The notes under the pieces were generated by a model. That model searched no databases and was not told where the DNA came from. It saw only the letters and a program-made list of their open reading frames with translations. Made by a program: the position numbers and the translations under genes. From Chalara sp. BL73 (Eukaryota; Ascomycota; Leotiomycetes; Helotiales): a DNA stretch of 64,000 nt. This document shows, one piece after another, positions 54,961 to 64,000 of this stretch (position 1 is the stretch's first letter; every line of letters starts with the position of its first letter). The stretch covers positions 806,001 to 870,000 of the forward strand of contig CAKJVC010000049.1 of assembly GCA_918026815.1 (NCBI GenBank), given 5' to 3'.

Positions 54961-57606
54961 CTAGCCAATGTTGAACTCTGACGATACAGACATATGCTCC
55001 TTAAGTTTCCGCTTCATTCTCTGAGCTGCCTCATTCGAATCAACTGAAGGCGCATCAAGCTCCAGCTTCCTCTGCTTCCTTACTCTTTCTCCTTCAGGAG
55101 CCTTATCCTCTACTTCCCCCCTCTTGGCTTTCCTAGCTGCGACGCTTCTATCTGCCTTGGTCATTTTGGCCGGTCTGAGCCCTGGAACATTGATACTACC
55201 CGGCTTGTCTCGTAAAGCGAAGGCCTTGGCTAAATGACCCAAATGGAGGGTTTGCATGTTGAAAATGTTCCGTTCATTAGCCACATGTGTAGCATACGCT
55301 CGGATATGACTTTGAAATCCGCGTCGCGCCATTTCCAAGTACTTCGGCGAGTCTAGAGCCCATCGTTCCACCTCAAGTTGCCATTCTGTGGCACGTTCTT
55401 CCCACTCGTGGCCCGTGCCACCAAATCCTTTCCGCAGTAGCTCTTCAGCCGTATTGTGTACCAACGACTTCTGTCCATCACGATAGCCGGAGGCGAGAAC
55501 TGATACATATCCTTCTTCGTCGCCTGGTAGGAGAAATATAAGGGCTCGACCGTTCCGGCCAGCACGTGCTGTTCTCCCAACACGATGTAGATGGTCATCG
55601 GCGCTGAATGGCGGGTCATACTCAATAACGTAGTCAACATTAGGAAGGTCGAGACCTCGAGAGGCTACATCAGTACAAACCAGCACACCTGGTTCTGGAG
55701 ACTCAGAGAATGCCTTGAGAGTGGCCGTCCGGACCTTTTGCTCTAGTGATCCATGGAGCTTATGCAGAATTACCGGATTAGTACCGCTTGAGAATCTAGT
55801 GGCGTGTGCGATTGTGTCCTTGGTAAGCTCGTTTTGTAAGATTATGGGGGCGTTGGTGGGCTCTCCATCTTCGCCAGAAGAAGTCTCGACTGGGCGACTG
55901 AACATTTCAAAATGAAAATCGACAGAGTCAGCGCATGAAATAAACACAATCGCTTTCATGACTGACCCTCTTCGGGCAAATGCCCGCTTCAAAATGGCGG
56001 TCAAAGTGACTAGACGTAATTTCGCTGGTACCACTGCATAGGCTTGCTTGAGTTGGGCTGGGGCAGAGAATGCCTTGTCCTCTGTGCTCATGCCATCTTT
56101 ATTAATGTTGGCAACCTCTTCCTCTGTTGGATCAGCTTTGATATGTACTGCATCCGTCAGACTAATCTCGCCAAGTCTTTGAACATTCATTTTTATCGTA
56201 GCTGAGCATAACACTGTAACCCTTCGACTAGGTAATGCTTGAAGATCCAGTCCATTTTTGAGCCGTGTAACAAGTTCTCTTTTCCTAATTTTCTCCACGA
56301 TGCCTTTAATTTCTTCTTCAAATCCTAATTCCATCAAACGATCTCCTTCATCCAGGACTAACCATCGGACTGTATTTACTTTCAGAACCTCGGTGTTGTC
56401 GAGATGGTCTGCGAGCCGTCCAGGTGTAGCAATCAGTATATTTACCCCTTTTCTTAACCTGGCCTTCTCTGACTGTTTGCTCTCGCCTCCAATAACAGTA
56501 GTTCCAACAATCCATGGAGCACAACGCAATACTTTCTCCAATACGGTAGCAATTTGTTTGCACAGTTCTCGGGTGGGAGCGAGAACGATTGCAAATAATC
56601 CAGAATCTCGGTGGACCTGAAATTCCTTGTTACTCATCGCCATTATACGCTCAACAATAGGCAACAGATATGCTAAAGTTTTTCCTGATCCAGTTTCCGC
56701 TTGTATAAAAGCATCATTATCTTCTGTAACCAACTGTTGTATTGCCGCCTTCTGAATTGCAGTCGGAGCTTTCATCTCCATTTTCGTAGACAAATGCGCT
56801 GCTAGCCTTCGAGACAATCCCAACGTCGTAAATGTTGCCATTTCGTCTGTGAGAGGTGCGTTTGACGGTTTTGCTGGTTCTGCTTCGTCCACTGCTTCTT
56901 CAAATGTTGTCTTTGCCCTCGGGTTGAACGAGAATAAAGATGATATGTGCTGAGGCGGTTTTCCATCTTTACTTCGGCTCCCTTTTAGGGCAACAGTTGT
57001 AGAGTTATCACTCTGTCTACTTCTTGACTGGTCTTGCCATCCCACGTCATCCTCATCCCCAAATTTTGTGCTCTTTCTTGCCACAGTGATTATGCTTCCT
57101 GGAGGCAACTTTCCCGAAACAAAGGCTGGCCGTGTCTCCTCTTGGAATTTTGTAGTTTTGCTCTTGACAGCATTTATACTCCCAGGAGGCAGTTTTCCGG
57201 AAACGAAAGCTGGTTTTGTTCCATCAGTGGACCCGGCATCTTGACTTCCACTAGTATTCTCTTCAGCAAACTTCTTGCTCTTGCTCCCAGCAACACTTAT
57301 GCTGCCAGGAGGTAGTTTTCCCGAAATGATAGCCGCAGATTGTCGATTTTCACTGAATTTGTTGTCGGTCCGCTGCCTCTTCACTGGTCTCTCTATATCC
57401 GTAGGCCCAATGTATTCTTCCACTTCTTTTTTATGTCTCCCCTCGTTGAAAATTTCTCGATTGGCAGGTGTTTTCGAAGCTTGGTGTCGAGCAGCACCCC
57501 GCTTCGCCGCTATTCGATCTCTCCAGCGACCGCCTTGAAAAGATTGTTTAGATATGATGGGACCATCTCCTATCTCAAAGTTCATGAGCATACCATCGTC
57601 CGCCAT
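54961..57606 (-). CDS. DBP7: DEAD-box RNA helicase Dbp7 (DDX31)
   Basis: Nucleolar ATP-dependent helicase required for 60S ribosome assembly. 881 aa, no intron. The start at 57606 (MADDGMLMNFEIGD) is the family N-terminus; the 56 residues further upstream in the frame are ignored. Motifs in order: a Q-motif region around APTAIQKAA, AETGSGKT (~300), PTRELCKQ, TPGRLADH, DEGD (~417, the Dbp7 variant of DEAD), SAT (~465) and HRVGRTARAG (~673). A Lys/Arg-rich tail ends the protein. The N-terminal extension carries three copies of SGKLPPGSI, each followed by a Lys-rich segment ending in KF. Confidence 0.95.
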   Translation of the reverse strand: MADDGMLMNFEIGDGPIISKQSFQGGRWRDRIAAKRGAARHQASKTPANREIFNEGRHKKEVEEYIGPTDIERPVKRQRTDNKFSENRQSAAIISGKLPPGSISVAGSKSKKFAEENTSGSQDAGSTDGTKPAFVSGKLPPGSINAVKSKTTKFQEETRPAFVSGKLPPGSIITVARKSTKFGDEDDVGWQDQSRSRQSDNSTTVALKGSRSKDGKPPQHISSLFSFNPRAKTTFEEAVDEAEPAKPSNAPLTDEMATFTTLGLSRRLAAHLSTKMEMKAPTAIQKAAIQQLVTEDNDAFIQAETGSGKTLAYLLPIVERIMAMSNKEFQVHRDSGLFAIVLAPTRELCKQIATVLEKVLRCAPWIVGTTVIGGESKQSEKARLRKGVNILIATPGRLADHLDNTEVLKVNTVRWLVLDEGDRLMELGFEEEIKGIVEKIRKRELVTRLKNGLDLQALPSRRVTVLCSATIKMNVQRLGEISLTDAVHIKADPTEEEVANINKDGMSTEDKAFSAPAQLKQAYAVVPAKLRLVTLTAILKRAFARRGSVMKAIVFISCADSVDFHFEMFSRPVETSSGEDGEPTNAPIILQNELTKDTIAHATRFSSGTNPVILHKLHGSLEQKVRTATLKAFSESPEPGVLVCTDVASRGLDLPNVDYVIEYDPPFSADDHLHRVGRTARAGRNGRALIFLLPGDEEGYVSVLASGYRDGQKSLVHNTAEELLRKGFGGTGHEWEERATEWQLEVERWALDSPKYLEMARRGFQSHIRAYATHVANERNIFNMQTLHLGHLAKAFALRDKPGSINVPGLRPAKMTKADRSVAARKAKRGEVEDKAPEGERVRKQRKLELDAPSVDSNEAAQRMKRKLKEHMSVSSEFNIG

Positions 57607-57952
57607 GGTTGTGGAAGTCTCGCAGATTTCCCTGCATATGCGGCCTTCCCACTGCTTTTTTCTTGAAGTATTAGCAAAATCTTGACAAGGGCTATCCGCT
57701 AGACCCCGCCTGAGTGGAGAACTGCCAATTATGTAAGCTCGGGTGATGTCAGTGTTAGCCGAGGGACGGCCCAACGCTAAAGTTTAAGCTTAAAGCTCTT
57801 TCAGACTTCAAAATACGCTGAAGACAGCATCACAGGATGACTCAAGATCAATATTCTGGAGGCTATGGCCCTTGAATGGGGAGGTATGAAGTAGCATTAG
57901 TAGATTCATTTCTTAAAGGGTCTCTGTCTCTGCTGCCTAATATCACCACAAT
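57607..57952. promoter_or_regulatory. Divergent promoter DBP7 / PAN6-like
   Basis: 346 bp between starts. No defined site. Confidence 0.45.
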
Positions 57953-59083
57953 ATGTTTTCATCTAAGATAATCCCAGGCTTAGCCTCATATCCGAAGCTC
58001 CTTCGCACACGGTTATTCTCGACCTCGTCTGCTCTCTGCCACCGAGCAACAGGACCTACAATTCCTGGCACTTCTATCAGAATCTTCCGCGAGATCCCCG
58101 CCCTTCGCCAATGGCGCCGCAAACAGCTTATGGACTACCGCACAGTTGGTCTCGTGCCAACCATGGGAGCATTACACGACGGCCATTTATCCCTCATTCG
58201 GATGGCAGCTGCCGAAAACCATGCGGTTGTTGTTACGATATACGTTAACCCGACTCAATTCGGTGTCCACGAGGACCTAGACAGCTATCCCAAAACCTGG
58301 GAGACAGATTGCAGGATGCTGAAAGATCTCGACCATGAAATAGCCGCTGATGGTAGTAACCTGGGGAAGATCTCTGCGGTGTTCGCGCCGACAACAGACA
58401 CAATGTACCCAAGCGGCAGACCTGGTCAAGAAGTCGACGCCAAAGGCAGCTTTGTAACAATAACCCCGGTGGGAGAGCGATTAGAAGGAGCAAGCCGACC
58501 TACATTCTTTCGGGGAGTGGCTACTGTATGCATGAAGCTTTTCAACATCGTGATGCCCGAGAAAGTATACTTTGGGCAAAAGGATGTACAGCAAACCGTG
58601 GTTATTAAGAAATTGGTCAAGGACTTTTGCATGGACACAAAAGTCGAAGTTGGGCCAACACAGCGGGAAGCAGATGGTCTCGCCATGAGCTCAAGGAATG
58701 TCTACCTTGGAAGTAGAAGACGGGAGGTTGCTACAATACTGTCAAAGGCTCTAAAGGTTGCGGAAGCGGCATATCTCGGAGGCTGTCGCTCAAGGGCAGA
58801 TATTCTTGGGCCTCCAAATGAATTAGTCCAACTTGCACTTTTGGAGCAACAGCGACTCAAACCTGAGGAGCGAGTGAAGTTTGAGGTTGATTACATCTCT
58901 TTCGCAGATCCCGATACCATGGAGGAATTAGACACTGTAGATGATCAGCGTGGCGCCATTCTCAGTGGTGCGATCAAATTCTTGGCTATAGAAGAACCGC
59001 AAGAAGGCGAAGACCTTGGTCTTTCTGGTGGTCCACCAGTAAGACTCATTGATAATATTATCTTGAAGCCTGTAATGGCGTAA
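57953..59083 (+). CDS. PAN6: Pantothenate synthetase (pantoate-beta-alanine ligase)
   Basis: Joins pantoate and beta-alanine with ATP to give pantothenate, the CoA precursor. 376 aa, intronless. The core shows VPTMGALHDGHLSLI with the HxGH-type ATP site, TIYVNPTQFGVHEDL, FGQKDVQQTVVIKKL and READGLAMSSRN, all family hallmarks. The first ~35 residues (MFSSKIIPGLASYPKLLRTR) are basic and hydroxylated, like a mitochondrial presequence, whereas yeast Pan6 lacks one; the location is inferred. The protein is longer than bacterial PanC (~280 aa) because of this extension and a Gly/Ser-containing insertion before the C-terminal beta structure. Confidence 0.96.
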   Translation: MFSSKIIPGLASYPKLLRTRLFSTSSALCHRATGPTIPGTSIRIFREIPALRQWRRKQLMDYRTVGLVPTMGALHDGHLSLIRMAAAENHAVVVTIYVNPTQFGVHEDLDSYPKTWETDCRMLKDLDHEIAADGSNLGKISAVFAPTTDTMYPSGRPGQEVDAKGSFVTITPVGERLEGASRPTFFRGVATVCMKLFNIVMPEKVYFGQKDVQQTVVIKKLVKDFCMDTKVEVGPTQREADGLAMSSRNVYLGSRRREVATILSKALKVAEAAYLGGCRSRADILGPPNELVQLALLEQQRLKPEERVKFEVDYISFADPDTMEELDTVDDQRGAILSGAIKFLAIEEPQEGEDLGLSGGPPVRLIDNIILKPVMA

Positions 59084-59868
59084 TATGTACATTACAAAGA
59101 CCCAGATATCAAGGGCAAAAAGTTATATACCAGGCTGCCAGAGAGGCAATTTATATTAAGAGTATGCTTATGGTGCCAATGCGAAGCATCTACTATTTTG
59201 AAGCAAGATAAGTTTTGTAATCTGAGCAGTGCTGTTGAGGAGTCGCTAGCCTCGCCAATATCATGTCCAGACTCGAGATCGTATGGATGCACTTCTTGAG
59301 CAAGGGTGAGTCACTTGATATTTCACTCAGTCACCAATGTCCTTCTATCACAAGCGACTGCTTGCTTCACGATACGTTTATTGCACCTCAAAATGACTAT
59401 ATATCCAGTAGTTTAAGATAGTGTCAAACTGCTCATTATATTTTTGTTAATTTGGGATCGACCGCAAAAAATAAATAACATCTCAGCTGCAAAGAATTAA
59501 AAAGAAATAGCACTTAGATGTAAATATCTTCGCCCTTCCGAAATTGAACCCCATCGCATCAAGTCATGTTCCCATAAATCATAAAAGGAAAAATCCCATC
59601 GTGAAATGAAAGCCAAGTTGGTATGATAAATAAAAGAAACGCAATCTGATAATATACCCATGTCCATCAATGTCTCGAATGCTTCGCTCATCGTCTGCTG
59701 ACATCTTGATGCTCGTTTTTAGGTACCCAAGTTCTGCTCTCTGTCGTTGCGAGATCTAGACGGCGCCACTTCGGACACTATGTTGTCAGCATGAAAGTTG
59801 CTTTGGAGTCCTACGAACGCGGATGTAGTGGGCCACCTCGTCGGTATTCAAGAAGATCTAGCGTTGAC
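59084..59868. other. Spacer, 0.8 kb
   Basis: Convergent 3' flanks; AT-rich; nothing recognised. Confidence 0.5.
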
Positions 59869-61384
59869 TCAATCGTCCTCGTCTGAATCATAGTGGAGTA
59901 ACCCATCGATTCCATTGAGTAGTGCATCGACGCGGCTGAATTTATCAGGGTTGAGCTTCACAGGCGGAAACCGCTGCCATGCTTCAACATCTAGAACGCT
60001 TTTTGCACGTCCTTCATTAACCTCCTTGCTTGCCTCAAGAGCTGCTCCTAGGTCGATTCTGAATCCTGCCTTGAAGAATGCCGATTCAATTTGCATAAGA
60101 GTGCTTGACCTTGGAGGTATACGGACAATGTTTGCTACAATGGCACCCGAGATGAAATCCGAGATGACCGCTGACGCAGATCTGCTGTGCTCCTTGAAGA
60201 CATCAAGTTTAATACCAGCTGGATCACAAACAATTCTCGTTCCAGGGAAGTAGGTATTCGATGTGTATGCGTCTGGAAGCTGTCTTTGAGGGACCTCTGA
60301 CATGTCCATATCACTGGGAGAAGTGCTTCTGCTTCCTTTTCTGCTTCCTTTCACGCTTCCGCCTACGCTCCCATCCTCACTGCTGCCTCCTAGGCCTCGA
60401 CGATTGCGGGCTTTAGATAACTGGTGTCTCATTTTGTTCTTGCGATCTTCATCTACTTGCTGTCTAACCAGGCGAACCAGGGTGCCGTATACATCTACCA
60501 AGGCCTTCGGTAGTCGATAAGGTAATGCTTTTTTCCATGCCTTACTATCCAAGACACACCGGCCATTGCGTGCATATCTGCTTGCCTCCTTCGCTGCTGC
60601 TCGGTCAATTCGATATCCCAATTTAAAGAACGCCGATTCGATGTGATCAATAGGTTTCGAAAGTCCGGCCAGTGGCGCGCTATTTGCTGAGTAGTCTCCT
60701 TTGAGGAATTTTGCAATGACTTTCTTTGGGTCCCAGTCTACTTCCCGATAGACATATTTATTGATGAGGCTATCGCTGGCCAGGATCTTCGTACCAGGTA
60801 AGAACATCTCTAACTTTGCATATTGTACGCTTTCGTCCTGGCCGTCTTCTGGATCAGGTTCATTGGCTTGAATCTGTTCTTGAGGCGGAAACATTCTGTT
60901 CACTGACGCTTCAATATCTGTACGATCTGGCTTTCCTAGTGCGAACGGATCGAGAAACTCAGGATCGAAATAAGCATCAACCAAGACCTCTTTTCGGGAC
61001 TTTTTGCCTCTAGTCTTATTGCGCTCCATCCAGTCACCCGCCCCTTCATCCTCCCGAAAATTACCCCATTGGTTTCGAAAATGCTCGTTCCAGGTGATCA
61101 TGTCGACTCTCAGCTCTCCAACATGGCAACGATCAAAGCGCGTGCCACATTTATCGGCCGCGTACACAAGTCTGAGATGAGGCTTTTCATGATTTTCCAC
61201 GAGGATAAACGAGTAATACGCATCGTAAGTCTTGCCATCATATTTGTATAGCCCAGCATGCAGCCATCTGTGGAACTGTGTCAGGCTTTTTAAAATGTAT
61301 TTGAGGTCGACATGGTTTGACCAACCTTTTCGTTTTAGATTCTAGTAGACCCTTTAGATCTAATGGATCTAGTTGAGATGCCAT
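59869..61384 (-). CDS. Hypothetical protein with duplicated domain, 489 aa
   Basis: Exon 1 (61384-61322) encodes MASQLDPLDLKGLLESKTKR and one more residue. A 46-nt intron (weak donor GTCAAA, branch CTGAC, ACACAG) joins to exon 2 (61275-59869), giving FHRWLHAGLYKYDGKTYDAY; without it the frame breaks. After a ~110-residue N-terminal domain (RLVYAADKCGTRFDRCHV), two copies of a ~100-residue unit occur. Copy 1 has FLPGTKI...IESAFFKLGYRIDRAAAKEA; copy 2 has YFPGTRI...IESAFFKAGFRIDLGAALEA. A basic Ser-rich linker lies between them, and the tail is acidic. No known family is recognised; the repeat unit looks like a conserved fold. Confidence 0.82.
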
Positions 61385-63765
61385 CTTTGTCTCCTTGTTT
61401 GGATGTTTGAGTCTTTTTGCATACGTGCATAGACGTATGAATGTGACAAACAACGGAGAAGCAAAGTATTTTCGCGCTAACCTCCTTTCAAAGTTGAAGC
61501 ACTGCTCGAACTCTCGAGCAGGTTAAGTTCGATAATCTTTGATAGTAAAGGAAGGCTTAGCCGTCAGACTGTTTCATGGAACGGTCAGTGTCCATATTCC
61601 CAAATGAATCAAAACAAAGCATTCGAGATAAGGCGAGCGCAAGGATGTACAAAGGGTTTGATGAAGATAAATTGATATATAAAGCTTATCTAACGAAGAC
61701 ATACGGCAATAGAAGCAGATTTGGATCAGTAATAAGTGAAGTCTGACTGAATGTTGTCGAGGCGATGAGAGTCTAAGGACCATGGACCGATTCAAAGTGA
61801 TGATACTAAATTGATAAGATGCAGGGGGACCGATGACCTTCCAACAAGATCGTAGGTAAGGAAGATAGCTTTGAACTGAACATGGATGTTTAAAAACTTA
61901 CAGTAATAAGCTGTTTTGGTAAGGCGCTGTACTAAATAATTGTATTCAAGAAAGGGCTGTAGCTGAAAGGCTTGTACGTGAAAATAATGTAGTGAAAAGG
62001 AGGTATTATTAGCAGATCGAGGAGAGCGAGCTCCTTACTAGAAAGGTGAAGAGCTATCAGGGCAACTTGTATTCTTGTGAGTGAAATCGAAACTATCAAG
62101 AGTTTGAGTGTAGTGATGATGAATTGATGAAGATTTCAAAAGCAAAAGATAGTGTGTTATATCGTGAAGTGAGTGAGTGAAGAAGACCCTTACACGCCAA
62201 ATTCACAATGGAAGGTGACTTGTAGGATAGCTATGAAGAGGATAGTCTTGATATGGACTTTAGTGTATTAGGTTCGCTAAAATAAGAGACATGATATGCT
62301 TACCTGATATAGAGCAGTATAGGTCATGCCAGAACTTATATCTAATTGAGTTCACGGTGTATGCTGAGGATACTATTGATCATCACTACCGATTGCAAAA
62401 ACGTTAGCCGTAGAGGATTTGCATGCGGCTTAGTCAAAAACTAAGGACTGAAGAAGGAGCTAGCTTGGTGTTAGGAAGCTACTTCTTATTTAGGCCAAAG
62501 CGGAGTCATTGAAAGACAGATAGATAACTGGCTAGATATCACGTTAAACTAATGATATATATGCACGAAAGTAAGTTTATCCATAACCAATGTGCCTATC
62601 TCCTCATTCTGGTGTATGTCTATCTTTCATGCGTCAAAGTTTGCAAATGAACGTGAATTTATCACTTAGAATCCGACATTTTGGGTTGAATTAAAATGAT
62701 GCAAAGGATTATTGTGATTATAGTGAGTATGGAACTGTACTTTCTAAAAATGGAATAATTACATCGTTTAAGTTTAAAACGTTTTCACAAAAGGATAATC
62801 TCTAGCAGAAGATTGGCCGAGGAAGGCCAGGTGGTGGAGCGAAGGTAATCCCAAATAAATGCTAGTGTCATATTAGACTCTCTTCCTGTATACATGCTCA
62901 TATTAAAATTGCATAACCAAAGTAAAAACCACTATTGATATGAAAAGGCCCTCTTCCCCATCAACTAGTCAACTTATGTGATGCACCCAGAGCAGAAAAC
63001 CCCAGGTACAAAAAGAACTTCCTTTATATAAATTTCAACACTTACAGGAAGAAACAATCGTTACATAGTTGTTCTTAGTATTTTTTGCTGCATCCAAGAA
63101 GCATCTCAAGTTCCACATTGCCTATAAATGGACCACTGACCATATACACTACATGAGAAAACTGTTATGATGGCACGAGCTCTATATTGGTAATGCTCAA
63201 TACAGAGCCATTTCCTCTTTAGGACTGGTCCTGCTGGATGGCGTGCACTGAATACAAACACAAATCCACCCAGGAGCAATAGAAGACAGTGTTGAACAAC
63301 GAGAATATTCGAAGTGAATAACGAATACGCAGAATATAATCGAATTATCTGGCCTGAAAATTTTCACACGGGCTAGCAAGGTATACCACTGTCTCTCTAC
63401 ATAGGAGAACAATGAGAGGATTTAATCAATGAACTGCAAAGTAGAATTCCTAGAAAAGCAGGAACTCGAGGTCTTTGCTCCATGATTTGATGCACTTGCA
63501 TGAAGAGTAGTACGAAAACAAAATGTTGAACTCTTAACATAATACTGAAGGGGCCAAAGACGGTGCAAAAGTTACAACATTTCCTTCTCAGTATAAACCA
63601 TTGATTCTTGTACATTGTCCAACTTGCATATTGCTGGTATCATAGGTAAAAACGCCATGCAATGCCACCAGATCTAACCCCTGAAATGCAGAGATGCCAC
63701 GCTAAATGACCATATAGTATACAATCCAAACCAAACATATCCACATTCCAGCTCTGACCGGAGCT
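61385..63765. other. Spacer, 2.4 kb, AT-rich
   Basis: Long AT-rich stretch with GTGAGTGAGTGA-type short tandem repeats near 62168. Minus-strand frames at 63197-63615 contain a hydrophobic N-terminus (MLRVQHFVFVLLFM) but no convincing continuation. No gene called. Confidence 0.4.
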
Positions 63766-64000
63766 TCATTCAAGCTTCTCAATCAAAGCCCTCCTCATCT
63801 TCGAGTTCACTACTCCTCCTACGCCAAACGCAGGCACAATTCTACATATTCTCGCCCCAGTACTAACTGCCCAATTCTTCCTCACAGCCATCCACCGATT
63901 TGTCCAGCTGATCCCCTTTTTATCCCTATTATATAAATCCAGACCCAGAAGGTGCAGCGGCGTTGAGAATATTTGCACGGTTGCTGGCGCCAGAAATTGT
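63766..64000 (-). CDS. C-terminal part of a protein running off the right edge
   Basis: The frame is open from the window end to the stop at 63766, about 77 residues. It reads FSTPLHLLGLDLYNRD, then RKNWAVSTGARICRIVPAFG and GGVVNSKMRRALIEKLE. The amphipathic, Gly-containing C-terminus suggests the last loop and membrane-associated helix of an organellar membrane protein. I cannot name the family. The GTG at 63978 is not a start; the gene continues beyond the window. Confidence 0.6.
   Translation of the reverse strand, partial: QFLAPATVQIFSTPLHLLGLDLYNRDKKGISWTNRWMAVRKNWAVSTGARICRIVPAFGVGGVVNSKMRRALIEKLE

Noticed and set aside
57607..57774. Longer N-terminus of DBP7
   Set aside because: The family begins MADDGM; the upstream residues are unrelated and probably 5'UTR.

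Overview
The window is nuclear DNA of a filamentous ascomycete (Pezizomycotina). The evidence is short GT-AG introns of mostly 41-100 nt with CTAAC/CTRAY branch sites, spacers of 0.3-2.4 kb, and recognisable fungal housekeeping genes. A Leotiomycete-type genome would fit, but the class cannot be fixed from this sequence. I rebuilt gene models by hand from splice signals and reading-frame continuity. Several real genes are invisible as single open frames.

Layout. 0-8 kb: end of a GPI-anchored Ser/Thr-rich protein, a cytosolic GH5 glucanase-like enzyme, a small coiled-coil/glycine-rich protein and a Jen1-type carboxylate transporter. 10-20 kb: a ZIP zinc transporter, a secreted six-hairpin glycosidase with a CBM52-like module, thiamine pyrophosphokinase, Mia40 and OM14. 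21-24 kb: a short-chain dehydrogenase, a 193-aa orphan and a weak small-gene candidate. 25-38 kb: IML1 (GATOR1/SEACIT) and URB1 (60S biogenesis) in divergent orientation, then a 4E-T-like protein. 38-45 kb: a membrane-anchored MysC-like ATP-grasp enzyme, a tRNA-Thr(CGU) gene, a G-patch protein, a membrane SDR and a secreted six-cysteine protein. 46-54 kb: ESF2, an aldehyde dehydrogenase, a small CRIB-like protein, a 585-aa low-complexity protein and a second secreted six-cysteine protein. 55-64 kb: DBP7, pantothenate synthetase, a 489-aa protein with a duplicated domain, an AT-rich spacer and a partial protein at the right edge.

The strongest unusual signal is the tRNA-Thr(CGU) gene at 40682-40850 (minus). 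Besides a normal 42-nt intron after position 37, it has a 55-nt insertion inside the T-loop. The insertion starts GTAAGT, contains CTAAC and ends GCAG, so it looks like a spliceosomal intron. Its exact removal restores a TTCGATT T-loop and a perfect 5-bp T-stem, and a 12-T Pol III terminator follows. The insertion splits the B box.

Three of the genes (URB1, ESF2, DBP7) act in nucleolar ribosome assembly, IML1 restrains TORC1, and MIA40 and OM14 are mitochondrial. This is ordinary core-genome content and not a functional cluster. The two small secreted cysteine-rich genes and the CRIB-like gene are the accessory-looking elements, and each is built from tiny exons.
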